From Thalassolituus alkanivorans (GTDB lineage Bacteria > Pseudomonadota > Gammaproteobacteria > Pseudomonadales > Oceanobacteraceae), in assembly GCF_020447205.1 (NCBI RefSeq), contig NZ_JAJAEL010000039.1:1-64000 (forward strand): 64,000 nt of DNA, read 5' to 3'. Shown here in pieces: positions 54,777 to 64,000 of the stretch (its first letter is position 1; each line of letters begins with the position of its first letter). Both the position numbers and the translations under genes were made by a program. The notes under the pieces are model-generated. The model saw only the letters and a list, made by a program, of their open reading frames with translations, searched no databases and had not been told where the DNA came from.

Positions 54777-55514
54777 ATGATCATGCGTTTTACTGTCAGG
54801 CAGTGTGCGGTTGCCCTGCTGTTATTCTGTTGTTTACCTCTGCAGGCAGCGCAGGCCAGTCAGGCCGATGAGCGCCAGTCCGGTCCGCAATCCTTCCGTG
54901 AAGCCAAGCGTATGGCGGCTAAGCTGTACGCCAGTCTGCCGGGTGGTCTGCGCACCTTTTATTGTGACTGTGCTTTCTCCGGCAAAGATATTGATGCTTC
55001 AGCCTGCGGCTACAGTGCGCGTAAAAATGCCAAACGCGGTGCGCGGCTGGAATGGGAGCATGTGGTTCCTGCCTGGGAGTTTGGCCATCAGCTGCAGTGC
55101 TGGCAGAACGGTGGCCGCAAGAACTGCAGTAAAAACGATGCGCAATTCCGCCGTATGGAAGCCGACCTGCACAATCTTGTGCCTGCTGTTGGCGAGTTAA
55201 ACGGCGACCGTTCCAACTTCCGTTTCGGTATGCTCGAAGGTGAGCCGCGTGTCTATGGCCGCTGTGATTTTGAAGTGGATTTCAAACTGCGCCGTGCCGA
55301 GCCGAAAGACGACCGCCGCGGTGATGTGGCGCGGGTTTATTTCTATATGCGTGACCGCTATGGCCTGAAAATCAGCCGCCAGCAAACACAGCTGTTTAAT
55401 GCCTGGCATAAGCTGGATGCGGTGGATGATGCCGAACGTGAGCGTGACCGCAGGATCAGCGCGTTGCAGGGGAATGGTAATTGTTATGTGCGCAGTTGTG
55501 ATAATAAAAAGTAA
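54777..55514 (+). CDS. endA: Endonuclease I family periplasmic/extracellular DNase
   Basis: 245 residues from ATG 54777 (GGAGGG six bases upstream). Signal peptide ends near Q-A-A-Q-A. The EndA/NucM core is visible: FYCDCAF, then WEHVVPAWEFGHQ with the catalytic histidine, NLVPAVGELNGDRSNFRF with the metal-binding asparagine, and C-Y-V-R-S-C near the end. Degrades double-stranded DNA outside the cytoplasm. Confidence 0.93.
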   Translation: MIMRFTVRQCAVALLLFCCLPLQAAQASQADERQSGPQSFREAKRMAAKLYASLPGGLRTFYCDCAFSGKDIDASACGYSARKNAKRGARLEWEHVVPAWEFGHQLQCWQNGGRKNCSKNDAQFRRMEADLHNLVPAVGELNGDRSNFRFGMLEGEPRVYGRCDFEVDFKLRRAEPKDDRRGDVARVYFYMRDRYGLKISRQQTQLFNAWHKLDAVDDAERERDRRISALQGNGNCYVRSCDNKK

Positions 55515-55737
55515 TAACTATCGGGTTTGATAACAGCAAATGAAAGGGGGCATTCCAGCGTTATCCTGCGCCACCGGAGGTTGAGCATTATAAGGCCTGT
55601 ATTGTCATTTCTGCGCGGTAGACATTCCTGATAGTGCGCAGTAATCTGGCTGCGATCAGTGGTGCAGGGAAAGCATCAGCAGTGCCCGGATATTTTCCGC
55701 ACCGGCCAATAAACTGCCATTTATCAAGGAAGAGACC

Positions 55738-56598
55738 ATGCCGAATTTTAATTCTGCCATCGATACCGCCGCCCGCTTTGGCGACATCCCTTTTGTTGAA
55801 TTTACCCAGGAACTGATTACCGGCGTGTTCGATTCGCTGGTCGAAGCGCATATTCTGCAGGTTGAAGAATATGCCGAATTTGTTCAGACCCTGACGCAGG
55901 ATTTATCCAGTTATATCAACAACACCAACGACGGTGTCAGCTTTGATGAAATCAGCGATTTTGTGCTCAAGTACGAATTGCCGACGCTCAGCGAAACCGA
56001 GCTGGAAGCCGTACTGAACAGTCTGGAAGCGCCATCCACATCCTCGCCGGTTAATGCGGCCCAGCCAGCCACAACCGATACCTGGTGGGGTGGGTTGATG
56101 AATGCATTGGCGCCGGCTGTGGATTCGCTGGTTGATAAAATTGCCGACCCGTCACAGCACGATGACCTGCAGGCACTGGCTGCCTATAACAATGGTGTTA
56201 CCAGTACGCTGCCGAATTATCAGCAGATTCACGATGCCATTGCTTCCCTGATTTCCTCGAATAAATACAGCATACTGCAGAATATGGCGCAGCAGGGGAT
56301 GATGCGTCTGGTGGTAACCGAAGGTGAAATCGAAACCAAGATTACCTTCTCCACCTGGCAGGAACGTGAAAGCACACTGGAAACCAAAAACAAAATCCGT
56401 GCGCGCCAGTCCAGCAGAACCAAACTGCGCAAAGGTGCTTTGGGCGCTTTCAAAAAAGCCAGACGCAAAGAGCGTCAGCGTCAGGTGACGGTGAATACCG
56501 CCAAGAGTTACCAGCGCGACACCAGTGGCACCAAGGTCGATATTTTTGGCCGTGTGCTGATCCGCTTTAAAACCGATTATGCGCCGCTGAACGGGTGA
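55738..56598 (+). CDS. Unknown protein, member 1 of a paralogous pair
   Basis: 286 residues with AAGGAAGAG before the ATG. Three parts: a helical N-terminus (FVEFTQELITGVFDSLVEAH...), a Ser/Ala-rich linker and central helices, then a strand block MRLVVTEGEIETKITFSTW (about 189-207), a basic stretch (KKARRKERQRQ, about 235-245) and a C-terminal VLIRFKT strand. No signal peptide or transmembrane helix. The N-terminal, middle and C-terminal motifs recur in the next gene. Family unknown to me. Confidence 0.75.
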   Translation: MPNFNSAIDTAARFGDIPFVEFTQELITGVFDSLVEAHILQVEEYAEFVQTLTQDLSSYINNTNDGVSFDEISDFVLKYELPTLSETELEAVLNSLEAPSTSSPVNAAQPATTDTWWGGLMNALAPAVDSLVDKIADPSQHDDLQALAAYNNGVTSTLPNYQQIHDAIASLISSNKYSILQNMAQQGMMRLVVTEGEIETKITFSTWQERESTLETKNKIRARQSSRTKLRKGALGAFKKARRKERQRQVTVNTAKSYQRDTSGTKVDIFGRVLIRFKTDYAPLNG

Positions 56599-56606
56599 GG
56601 TGATTT

Positions 56607-57395
56607 GTGTCTGACTTTCAGTATGTCAGTCTTGGTTTTGCGGAGTTTGTCGGCCAGCTGCTGACCGAAACTTTTGAAGCCACCATTAACGCGCAGCAAT
56701 ACCAGCTGCGCCGTTATGCTGAACTGCAGGCGGCAATCGATCTGCCCGACGAGCAGTTTCTGCTGCAGTTTATTGATCCGCAGCTGGTGTTCACGCGCGA
56801 AACACTCATTGCCGGTAGCCCGATTGCCCGGCAGATGATTGTTCCGCCCGAGCGGCAGGCGTTTATTCTGGAGCTGACCGAAGAGTTTGAAGAAGAATCG
56901 GTTATTTTTAAAAACCGCCTGACCAACTATGGCTTTGAAGCGCTGCGCGCAGTGATTGATGAGCAGCTTGTGGATGAGCAAAAAGCCAGCCTGCAGGCGC
57001 TGCTTAATCGTATGGAGCAGGCGCGGCTGGTGGTCGACAGTGGTGAAATTAATGCCAAGCTGGAGCTCAGCAGCCTGTATCAGACCGCGACCGATGCATC
57101 CGCCGAAACAGCAGCGGGTAATGATGGTAAAACAGCGGTCAGCGGCGTTAAGCGTCTGGCGGCATCCGATGCAGTGCTTAACACGACGCTGGTCAACAGC
57201 ACGCTGAGCAGCGGAGTAAAAGAGCTGGTGGATGCTGAAACACTGGAGAAAACCCTGTTTCTCGATGGTGCCACGCTGGATAAAACCCTCGCGGCCACGG
57301 CCGACAGTCCGGTACGCATCAGTGCCAAACCCCTGCCCAGCAGCAACAGCAGTTCGGTGTATTCGCAGGTAACCATCCGTTTTAAAACCGTATGA
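56607..57395 (+). CDS. Unknown protein, member 2 of a paralogous pair
   Basis: 262 residues, eight bases after the first member, with a GTG upstream but ATG-independent start: the reading begins at TTG/ATG-type codon 56607 (translated M-S-D-F-Q-Y). It repeats the same plan: FAEFVGQLLTETFEATINAQ (like FVEFTQELITGVFDSLVEAH), ARLVVDSGEINAKLELSSLY (like RLVVTEGEIETKITFSTW), a Thr/Ala/Ser-rich variable part and the terminal VTIRFKTV. It lacks the basic stretch of member 1. Function unknown. Confidence 0.75.
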   Translation: MSDFQYVSLGFAEFVGQLLTETFEATINAQQYQLRRYAELQAAIDLPDEQFLLQFIDPQLVFTRETLIAGSPIARQMIVPPERQAFILELTEEFEEESVIFKNRLTNYGFEALRAVIDEQLVDEQKASLQALLNRMEQARLVVDSGEINAKLELSSLYQTATDASAETAAGNDGKTAVSGVKRLAASDAVLNTTLVNSTLSSGVKELVDAETLEKTLFLDGATLDKTLAATADSPVRISAKPLPSSNSSSVYSQVTIRFKTV

Positions 57396-57559
57396 CGCCG
57401 GCACAACAGCAGCAATTGCAGTTACTGCTGGCGGAACTGGCGCGTCTGGGTCCGGTGGCCGAAGCCTGGCTCAGACGTCAGCCTGATAAGGTCATCAGTA
57501 TCGAAGTTCATACTCCCGGCTTACCTCCTCTGACCGTGGAATGGCAACGCTCATCCTGA
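57392..57559 (+). CDS. Short third member of the unknown cluster, 55 residues
   Basis: An ATG at 57392 overlapping the previous stop (ATGA) opens a 55-residue frame: a glutamine-rich helix (TPAQQQQLQLLLAELARLG), a short linker and two strands ending VEWQRSS. It is translationally coupled with the pair, which argues that it is real. No family recognised. Confidence 0.6.
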   Translation: MTPAQQQQLQLLLAELARLGPVAEAWLRRQPDKVISIEVHTPGLPPLTVEWQRSS

Positions 57560-57711
57560 GTGATATTTGTCAGCGGTCATTCCTGTATGTTGCCTTCCAT
57601 CCCCTAGCGCTGAACTATTGTTTTTTAATGTTGTTTGCGGCTATGCGGCCGCTGAACATAAGCCATGGCCGATGGATTGGTCTGTCGACCTGTATATAAC
57701 AGGAGGTGGTT

Positions 57712-58500
57712 ATGCGTGCGTGGTGTTTTTGTGTCTTGCTTGGGCTGGCGCTTAACGCCGGCGCCGATTCTGTGGCTGGTTTTACGGCCAGTCATATCAA
57801 AATGGTAAACGTGGTGGCACCGGAATGGCCGGAGTTTACCAATAAAGATGGCACCGGCCTGTACTGGGATATTTTGCGCGCGGTGTACGAGCCTGCTGGT
57901 ATCCGTGTTAAACCGGCAACGGTACCCTGGAACCGGGCGCTGAAGATGGTGACCGAATACCGGGTGTATAACGCCATCATCGGAGAGACCCGCAACAGCA
58001 GTGAACCACTGCTTTATCCCCGTTATGCCATCGATGTGGAATACCTGTCGGTTGTTTACCCACTCAAGGCCCGCATAACCTGGAAGGGGCTTGATACGTT
58101 AAAAGACAAAACCGTGGGGTGGCTGAAAGGTTATGACGTGATTCCCGCCAAACAGCGTAATTTTAAACTGCGTGAATTCCGCACCACTGCTGAAGGGCTG
58201 CAATGGTTACAGCAGGGTAAAATTGATCTGCTGGTCGATGAATGGGATGCCATTCAGCTGGCGCTGGAAGAGGCCGGTGTGGGCATGGATTATTTCGAGG
58301 TACAGGATGTGCCCTACGGCCGCGATGTGTATGTCGCCTTTGCTGAAGGGCCGGTGTCGGAGTATCTGATCAGCGAATATAACCGCCGTATTCCCGAGCT
58401 GATCGCCAGTGGTGAGCTGCAGGCGCTGTACGACAAATGGCAGGCGGGCGAGATGCCCGCGCAGGTAAAGGCACTGATGAAAACGGCCAGCGCTCAGTAG
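57712..58500 (+). CDS. Periplasmic solute-binding protein, family 3-like
   Basis: 262 residues from ATG 57712 with AGGAGG five bases upstream. Signal peptide MRAWCFCVLLGLALNAGADS. TNKDGTGLYWDILRAVYEPAGI and DKTVGWLKGYDV resemble amino-acid-binding or related solute proteins. No permease genes are adjacent, as with the protein at 6502. Ligand unknown. Confidence 0.78.
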   Translation: MRAWCFCVLLGLALNAGADSVAGFTASHIKMVNVVAPEWPEFTNKDGTGLYWDILRAVYEPAGIRVKPATVPWNRALKMVTEYRVYNAIIGETRNSSEPLLYPRYAIDVEYLSVVYPLKARITWKGLDTLKDKTVGWLKGYDVIPAKQRNFKLREFRTTAEGLQWLQQGKIDLLVDEWDAIQLALEEAGVGMDYFEVQDVPYGRDVYVAFAEGPVSEYLISEYNRRIPELIASGELQALYDKWQAGEMPAQVKALMKTASAQ

Positions 58501-59117
58501 GTCAGGCCAGCACCCATAATCGGCATGCAAGCGGAGCTGCCACCCAATTCGAGGCAGGTGGCACCAAGATTAAAGGTGATCCGCTTGCGGTGTATTTTCA
58601 TGCCGACGTCGGCTTGCCAGTACGCGTAAACGCTGCTGTCTGAAACAATGTCGAACCACAGATCGTCTTTATCTTCGCTCGACAGGTTGTCTGGCCCATC
58701 CCAGTAAACCCGGTTATAGCGCAGATTACCGTACCACTCCGCCTTACCTTTGCTGTAGCTGAACAATGGCCCCAGATAAAAGCCCTTGCTGTTCGCCAGA
58801 TCGGTGGCACTGAACAGCCCGGCCAATCCGGCTACTGACCAGCCCTGTGCCTGATTTAACAGACTGTGCTTAATCCATATGGATTGGTTTATGGTGATCT
58901 GCTGTTCAATGGCGACACCGGCGTCAGTGTTCTCCCCCAAAGCCGCTGCGAAACTGACAGAGGTTGCCGGTGCGACATAGGCGCTGAGCTGGACATTACC
59001 TTTGCCCAGTGAGCGGGCGCTGGTCGGGGTTGTCAGTGGTGCGACAGAACATGCACTGAGCGTTATCACTGCCAGACTGAGGATTGGCAAAAGAAGCGTA
59101 GGGCGTTGGAAATTCAT
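58494..59117 (-). CDS. Lipoprotein with beta-barrel-like sequence, unknown
   Basis: 207 residues. Lipoprotein signal with lipobox L-S-A-C (Cys23). The rest alternates strands rich in Gly, Ala and aromatic residues ([36 protein letters not shown]) and looks like an outer-membrane-associated beta protein. It converges with the upstream binding-protein gene, overlapping it by seven bases. Function unknown. Confidence 0.7.
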   Translation of the reverse strand: MNFQRPTLLLPILSLAVITLSACSVAPLTTPTSARSLGKGNVQLSAYVAPATSVSFAAALGENTDAGVAIEQQITINQSIWIKHSLLNQAQGWSVAGLAGLFSATDLANSKGFYLGPLFSYSKGKAEWYGNLRYNRVYWDGPDNLSSEDKDDLWFDIVSDSSVYAYWQADVGMKIHRKRITFNLGATCLELGGSSACMPIMGAGLTY

Positions 59118-59222
59118 CGTGGTTTGCAGACCGGTAAAGGCAAAGGCGGCGGATCATACTCCCTGTGCCTGAACGGTACATTAACGTATCATTCGGCCCC
59201 AGTTTTCTTTACCGGGGGCAAT

Positions 59223-60278
59223 ATGAGTTCACAGGTTTCTGCCGACAATATCCGTCTGACCGAATACAGCCATGGCGCCGGATGCGGCTGCAAAATATCA
59301 CCTAAAGTGCTCGACAGCATTCTTGCCTCGCAGCTGACATTGCCCACCGATGCCAATCTGCTGGTGGGTAACAGCAGCAAAGACGACGCTGCCGCTTACG
59401 ATATCGGTAATGGTCAGGTGATTTTAAGCACCACCGATTTCTTTATGCCCATTGCCGATGATCCCTTCGATTTTGGCCGTATCGCCGCGACCAATGCCAT
59501 CAGCGATATCTACGCCATGGGTGGCAAACCGTTAATGGCGATTGCGATTCTTGGCTGGCCGGTAAATGTGCTGCCACCGGAAGTCGCGCAGCGCGTGGTC
59601 GACGGTGGCCGTCAGGCCTGCGCCGATGCCGGCATTATGCTGGCCGGTGGTCACAGTATTGATTCGCCGGAACCGATTTTTGGTCTGGCAGTGACCGGTC
59701 TGGTACAGAAAGACAAACTGAAGCAGAACAACACCGCAACCGCAGGCTGCAAACTCTATCTGAGCAAGCCACTGGGTGTGGGCATTCTGACCACCGCGCA
59801 GAAGCAGAAAAAACTGCGCCCGGAGCATGAATTCCTTGCCCGTGACGTGATGTGCCAGATGAATAAAGTCGGCGCCGACGTCGCACAGCTTGAGGGTGTG
59901 GAAGCCATTACCGACGTTACCGGTTTTGGTTTAATGGGGCACCTGCTGGAAGTGTGCGAAGGCAGTGGTGTGAATGCCGTGTTGTACGAGCAACATATTC
60001 CGCTGCTGCCACCGGTGCGCGATTATATTGCCCAGGGTTGTCTGCCCGGCGGCACCACGCGTAATTTTGATTCCTATGGCGATAAACTGGCGCCGTTAAC
60101 CGCTGAACAGAAAGCGTTGTTCTGCGATCCGCAAACCAGCGGCGGTTTATTAATTGCCGTACAGCCAGAGCAAGCCGCAGCGCTGGAACAGGTATTAACA
60201 GCCGCCGGGGTATACGCACAGTGCATTGGTGAATTAACCGCCGCACGCAGCGATTACCGTGTTGAGGTTCAGGCATGA
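59223..60278 (+). CDS. selD: Selenophosphate synthetase
   Basis: 351 residues from ATG 59223 ([24 protein letters not shown]), preferred to the frame start at 59106 that runs over the divergent promoter. It makes selenophosphate from selenide and ATP. Catalytic Cys21 (cysteine, not selenocysteine) and Lys24 are in place, followed by [35 protein letters not shown] and [14 protein letters not shown]. It forms an operon with selU. Confidence 0.97.
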   Translation: MSSQVSADNIRLTEYSHGAGCGCKISPKVLDSILASQLTLPTDANLLVGNSSKDDAAAYDIGNGQVILSTTDFFMPIADDPFDFGRIAATNAISDIYAMGGKPLMAIAILGWPVNVLPPEVAQRVVDGGRQACADAGIMLAGGHSIDSPEPIFGLAVTGLVQKDKLKQNNTATAGCKLYLSKPLGVGILTTAQKQKKLRPEHEFLARDVMCQMNKVGADVAQLEGVEAITDVTGFGLMGHLLEVCEGSGVNAVLYEQHIPLLPPVRDYIAQGCLPGGTTRNFDSYGDKLAPLTAEQKALFCDPQTSGGLLIAVQPEQAAALEQVLTAAGVYAQCIGELTAARSDYRVEVQA

Positions 60279-61372
60279 GCCGTCCCGATACACAGGATTT
60301 TATCCGCCTGTTTCTAACCGACACGCCGATGATGGATACCCGTGCGCCGCTGGAATTTAAAAAGGGCGCATTTCCGCATACCGTCAGCCTGCCGCTGATG
60401 ACCGACGCCGAACGGGCGAAAGTCGGGACCTGTTATAAACAGCAGGGTCAGGATGCCGCTATTGTGCTGGGCCATCAGCTGGTGGGCGGCAAGGTAAAAC
60501 AACAGCGGCTGGAGCAATGGCTGGCATTTGCCCGTCAGCATCCTGATGGTTATCTCTATTGTTTCCGTGGCGGCCTGCGCAGTCAGATCGTACAGCAGTG
60601 GCTGAAAGAAGCCGGCTGTGATTACCCGCGCATTACCGGTGGCTACAAAGCCATGCGGCGTTTTTTAATTGATACGCTGGAGCGTATTGCGGCCGATGGC
60701 CAGTTCCGCGTACTGGCGGGTCATACCGGCTGCGCTAAAACCGATTTATTAAATGCTTTGCCGCACAGTATTGACCTTGAAGGTATTGCTCATCATCGCG
60801 GCAGCACTTTTGGCAAACGCCCGGCCGGGCAACCATCGCAGATTGATTTTGAAAACAAACTCGCGGTGGCGTTATTGCGTCAGGATCATGCGCATCCGGG
60901 GCGTCGTATTCTGCTCGAAGACGAAAGCATGCTGATTGGCCGCTGTGCGATTCCGGAATGTCTGCGTCTGCGTATGCTGGCCGCGCCACTGATTATTGTT
61001 GAAGCCTCGCTGGAACAGCGGGTTGAGCACAGCTTCCGTAATTATATTCTGCATAAACTGCAGGAGTGGCAGCTGGCTGAAGGCGAAGAGGCTGGCTTTG
61101 CGGCTTTCCGTGACGATCTGACCAAATCGCTGCAGAAAATTCAGCGTCGCCTTGGTGGTGTGCGCTATCAGCAGCTTGATGATTTATTGCAACAGGCACT
61201 GAACGAACACGAGCAAACGGGCGATAACAGCCTGCACCGCGAGTGGATCCGCATTATGCTCAGCGACTATTACGACCCGATGTACGAATACCAGCTGACG
61301 CAGAAAAAAGGCCCGGTCGAATTCCGTGGTTCAGCTGCTGAGATTAACGACTACCTGAAAAATAATGAGTAA
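60275..61372 (+). CDS. selU: tRNA 2-selenouridine synthase (SelU/MnmH)
   Basis: 365 residues overlapping selD by four bases (ATGA). A rhodanese domain with the reactive cysteine in [12 protein letters not shown] (Cys96) is followed by a P-loop domain with [12 protein letters not shown] and [14 protein letters not shown]. The P-loop reads GHTGCAKT, with alanine where glycine is more usual. It replaces sulfur by selenium in 2-thiouridine of certain tRNAs, using selenophosphate from SelD. Confidence 0.95.
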   Translation: MSRPDTQDFIRLFLTDTPMMDTRAPLEFKKGAFPHTVSLPLMTDAERAKVGTCYKQQGQDAAIVLGHQLVGGKVKQQRLEQWLAFARQHPDGYLYCFRGGLRSQIVQQWLKEAGCDYPRITGGYKAMRRFLIDTLERIAADGQFRVLAGHTGCAKTDLLNALPHSIDLEGIAHHRGSTFGKRPAGQPSQIDFENKLAVALLRQDHAHPGRRILLEDESMLIGRCAIPECLRLRMLAAPLIIVEASLEQRVEHSFRNYILHKLQEWQLAEGEEAGFAAFRDDLTKSLQKIQRRLGGVRYQQLDDLLQQALNEHEQTGDNSLHREWIRIMLSDYYDPMYEYQLTQKKGPVEFRGSAAEINDYLKNNE

Positions 61373-61376
61373 CCCC

Positions 61377-62240
61377 ATGAAAAAGACCTTTAAGTTTGCC
61401 GCAGCAGCAGGCCTGCTGCTCAGTGCCTTTTCCGCATTCGCCGATACCTTCGTATTTACCGCCATTCCGGATGAAGATGAATCGCGCTTACAGCAACGCT
61501 TTAATAAAGTGGCCGATTATCTTTCGGCACAGACCGGCGCTGAGGTGAAGTACATTCCGGTAAAATCCTACGCCGCCGCTATTACCGCATTCCGTAACGA
61601 TCAGGTACAGCTGGCCTGGTTTGGTGGTTTATCCGGCGTGCAGGCGCGCAAGCTGGTGGCCGGTTCTGAAGCCATTGCTCAGGGCTATGAAGATCAGTTC
61701 TTTAAAACCTATTTTATTGCCAATAAAAGCGCGGGCCTGAGTGCAGAAGAAACACTCTCCGCAGCACTGAAAGGCAAAACCTTTACCTTTGGTTCCAAAG
61801 GTTCTACTTCCGGCCGTTTAATGCCGGAGTTTTATCTGCGCGAACAATTTAACGCGGCACCAGAGGATATCTTCTCGCGCGTTGGTTTCTCCGGCGATCA
61901 CAGCCGTACCATTGCTCAGGTGCAGTCCGGTGCTTATCAGGTCGGTGCGGTTAATTACACCGTCTGGGATAACGAGCTGGCGGCCGGCAATATCGACCCG
62001 GAAAAAATTCAGGTGATCTGGACCACACCAACCTATCCGGATTATCAGTGGACTATCCGTGGTGATGTGGATGCCCGTTTCGGTAAAGGCTTTAAAGAAA
62101 AAATGCGTAAAGCCCTGCTGGAAATGAAAGATAAAGATCTGCTCGCCAGCTTCCCGCGTGAATCTTTTGTACCGGCCAGTAACGACGATTACGCGCCGAT
62201 TGAAAATACCGCCCGTGCGATTGGCCTGCTGGAAGACTGA
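61377..62240 (+). CDS. PhnD-family ABC substrate-binding protein, possibly for a selenium oxyanion
   Basis: 287 residues from ATG 61377 (MKKTFKFAAA); a start four codons earlier overlaps the selU stop. Signal peptide ends at A-F-A. PhnD/phosphonate-type pattern: VKYIPVKSYAAAITAFRNDQVQLAWFGGLSGVQARKL, and FGSKGSTSGRLMPEFYL. Coupling to selD-selU suggests selenate or selenite rather than phosphonate uptake; a PhnD-like selenate importer next to selD is a known annotation, but the ligand here is inference. Confidence 0.85.
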   Translation: MKKTFKFAAAAGLLLSAFSAFADTFVFTAIPDEDESRLQQRFNKVADYLSAQTGAEVKYIPVKSYAAAITAFRNDQVQLAWFGGLSGVQARKLVAGSEAIAQGYEDQFFKTYFIANKSAGLSAEETLSAALKGKTFTFGSKGSTSGRLMPEFYLREQFNAAPEDIFSRVGFSGDHSRTIAQVQSGAYQVGAVNYTVWDNELAAGNIDPEKIQVIWTTPTYPDYQWTIRGDVDARFGKGFKEKMRKALLEMKDKDLLASFPRESFVPASNDDYAPIENTARAIGLLED

Positions 62241-62245
62241 TAACC

Positions 62246-62923
62246 ATGAGTGTGAACGCGGATGCCGCTATCCTGTTTCAGTTACAGCAGTTTGATCTGA
62301 CGCTGGGTAAGCACCGCGTTCTTCATGACATTAACCTGACTGTTCGTCAGGGCGAAAAAATAGCCATTATCGGCCCCTCCGGTGCCGGTAAATCCAGCCT
62401 GCTGGATGTTCTGTACCGCCAGCAGCCACAGCAGATTGCCCTCTGCCCACAACAGGGCGGGCTGGTGGATATGCTGTCGGTGTATAACAATATTTTTATG
62501 GGCGGGCTGGAGCGCCACAGCAGTGTTTATAATCTGCTGAATTTAATCCGCTCATTTAATACCCCACGTGCCGAAATTCAGCAGCTGTGTAACGAGCTTG
62601 GGTTAGAAGATAAACTCTGGCATTCGCCAGACCGGTTATCCGGTGGGCAACGTCAGCGGGTGGCCGTTGGTCGCGCGCTGTATCGTAAGCAGCCGGTATT
62701 TCTTGGCGATGAACCGGTCTCTGCCCTCGACCCGCTGCAGGCCGAAAATATTCTGCAGTTATTAATCAAACGTCATAACACCCTGCTGGTCAGCCTGCAT
62801 AACCGCCGTCTGGCACTTGCCCATTTTGATCGAGTGCTGGCGTTGCGCGCGGGTGAACTGGTTTACGATGGCCCGGCCGCAGCGTTAAGCAGCAACGATC
62901 TGGACGCTTTTTATGCGGCCTGA
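62246..62923 (+). CDS. ABC ATP-binding protein, PhnC-like
   Basis: 225 residues, five bases after the binding protein. Walker A GPSGAGKSSLLD, signature LSGGQRQR, Walker B VFLGDEPVSALD and an H-loop in LVSLHNRR are visible. The Q-loop region CPQQGGLVDMLSVYNNIFMG resembles PhnC. The aspartate of Walker B is preceded by G rather than the usual hydrophobic residue. Confidence 0.9.
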   Translation: MSVNADAAILFQLQQFDLTLGKHRVLHDINLTVRQGEKIAIIGPSGAGKSSLLDVLYRQQPQQIALCPQQGGLVDMLSVYNNIFMGGLERHSSVYNLLNLIRSFNTPRAEIQQLCNELGLEDKLWHSPDRLSGGQRQRVAVGRALYRKQPVFLGDEPVSALDPLQAENILQLLIKRHNTLLVSLHNRRLALAHFDRVLALRAGELVYDGPAAALSSNDLDAFYAA

Positions 62924-64000
62924 TAACGACGCTTTAATGCTGCTGAACCGTTTGCCCGGCGTGCGCCCGGCGCACAGCAGCGGTCGTCGTTTGCGCCGTA
63001 TTTCCCTGTTATTTATTGCGATTGCCCTGGCTTGTATATTTCTGGCCGATCTGGCGCTTTATCCGACTGACCCATGGCGTGAACTCGGACGTATTGGCTG
63101 GGGCTTTATTACCCCGTACTGGGCTGACAGCAGTACGCTGTTCAGTGCGCTGGGCCAGACCGTTGCCTTTGCCTTACTGGCACTGATCATTTCAGTACCG
63201 CTGGGCTTAATGCTGGCGGTGTTTTATCACTGGCGGCCGGTGCGTATGCTGGCGGCGGCGGTACGTTCGGTACACGAAATATTCTGGGGGCTGTTATTTA
63301 TGCAGCTCTATGGCCTCAGTGCCACCACCGGCTTGCTGGCGATTTTAATTCCTTATACCGGTGTGTTTGCCAAAGTATTTGCTGAAATGTTTGATCGCCA
63401 GGCGCCAGAGCCTGCGCTGGCTGTTTCACCTTTCAGCAGCCGCATCAGCCGCTATGCCTACACCTTAATTCCACAGAGCTTGGGCGAGATGCGCAGCTAC
63501 TGCCGCTATCGCTTTGAGTGTGCCTTACGCTCCAGCGCCATTCTTGGTTTTATTGGTTTGCCAACACTTGGCTTTCATCTGGAAACCGCTTTTAAACAGG
63601 GGCAGTACAGCGAAGCCGCAGCTTTGCTCTGGGTGTTTTTTATATTAATTGCCAGTATCCGCTTCTGGTTACGTGGCTGGTTGTTACCTGTCTATGCGGC
63701 ATTGGCGCTCTGGTTGTTACCCCAGTCGCCGCCACTGGGCAGCAGCTATGCGTGGCAGTTTATCAGTCAGGATATCTGGCCACGGGCATTACAGCAGGGT
63801 GATCTGAGCGCGGCTGCGGCCTGGTACTGGCTCGAATTCAGTCAGGTGGCCTGGCCGGCATTATTGCAGACGCTGTACCTTACCCAGATTGCACTGGTGC
63901 TGACCGGTGTAATTGCGCTGCTGTGTTACCCGCTGGCCAGTCAGGCGATCAGTGGCAGGGCCATGCGCTGGCCGGGGCGGTTATTACTGCTGATTATGCG
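62913..64000 (+). CDS. ABC permease, PhnE-like, with two transmembrane halves (partial)
   Basis: The ATG at 62913 overlaps the ATPase gene. The frame is open to the right edge (362 codons seen). Several hydrophobic helices are followed by a PhnE-type region (VRSVHEIFWGLLFMQLYGLSAT), and SSAILGFIGLPTLGFHLETAF, then a second set of helices begins after about residue 240 (from LLPVYAALALWLL). This points to a fused double permease. The C-terminus lies outside the window. Confidence 0.82.
   Translation, partial: MRPDNDALMLLNRLPGVRPAHSSGRRLRRISLLFIAIALACIFLADLALYPTDPWRELGRIGWGFITPYWADSSTLFSALGQTVAFALLALIISVPLGLMLAVFYHWRPVRMLAAAVRSVHEIFWGLLFMQLYGLSATTGLLAILIPYTGVFAKVFAEMFDRQAPEPALAVSPFSSRISRYAYTLIPQSLGEMRSYCRYRFECALRSSAILGFIGLPTLGFHLETAFKQGQYSEAAALLWVFFILIASIRFWLRGWLLPVYAALALWLLPQSPPLGSSYAWQFISQDIWPRALQQGDLSAAAAWYWLEFSQVAWPALLQTLYLTQIALVLTGVIALLCYPLASQAISGRAMRWPGRLLLLIM

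Noticed and set aside
59106-59222. Earlier start for selD
   Set aside because: It runs through the promoter region of the divergent lipoprotein gene; ATG 59223 gives the conserved MSxxxIRLTxYSHGAGC start.
1-64000. CRISPR arrays, tRNA and rRNA genes
   Set aside because: No regularly spaced repeats or tRNA-like arms were seen by eye; a covariance-model scan was not run.

Overview
The window looks like chromosome of a Gram-negative gammaproteobacterium, most probably of the Oceanospirillales/Pseudomonas type. The support is the gene order ubiE-ubiJ-ubiB, the pilT-pilU / yggS-proC-yggT-yggU block, the Pseudomonas-style nir order, many outer-membrane and lipoprotein genes, and REP-like palindromes. 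I cannot name the genus. No rRNA, tRNA or CRISPR was seen.

Layout. 1-2070: accessory, AT-richer remnant of an integron cassette array read leftward. It holds a complete 410-bp cassette (small zinc-ribbon protein), two attC-like sites, and a second cassette carrying an unknown protein plus a caspase-like protease, cut by what looks like the end of an IS256-type insertion sequence. 2070-3186: non-coding, with two copies of a REP pair. 3187-6357: ubiE-ubiJ-ubiB (ubiquinone). 6502-7716: a periplasmic binding protein and a small membrane protein. 7822-13807: marR, a giant RND/LolA-like fusion, a DUF1302 outer-membrane protein and an alpha/beta hydrolase, probably one envelope-transport operon. 14663-19775: ethanolamine use (permease, eutC, eutB, AraC regulator). 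19823-22104: AT-rich island with a zinc-finger protein, a possible PLAT plus aerolysin-like pore-forming protein and a miniature palindromic element. 22082-26330: AraC regulator with a membrane N-terminus and a lipoprotein Ntn-hydrolase acylase.

26715-33709 is a complete heme d1 biosynthesis operon, nirCFDLGHJEN, with a possible FNR/DNR-type promoter but without nirS or nirM beside it. 33769-40530: SulP transporter, YggU, YggT, ProC, YggS, PilT, PilU. 40951-43526: NMT1/SsuA-type ABC importer. 43591-47082: a 1163-residue protein of unknown function. 47358-49249: small membrane protein, LysE exporter, acetyltransferase. 49439-49706: a 268-bp MITE with 17-bp inverted ends flanked by TA. 49772-53279: molybdenum cofactor operon moaA-mobA-moaB-moaC-moaD-moaE. 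53843-59117: outer-membrane proteins, endonuclease I, a three-gene cluster of unknown proteins (two of them paralogues), another binding protein and a lipoprotein. 59223-64000: selD-selU followed by a PhnD/PhnC/PhnE-like ABC importer that may import a selenium oxyanion; the permease runs off the right edge.

Functionally the core genes serve respiration and cofactors (ubiquinone, heme d1, Moco, selenophosphate), motility by retracting type IV pili, and uptake of small solutes. The most unusual accessory items are the cassette-borne caspase pair, the PLAT/aerolysin-like protein, the orphan heme d1 operon, the paralogous unknown cluster at 55.7-57.6 kb and the MITE family. All assignments are by eye from sequence motifs; no database search was run.
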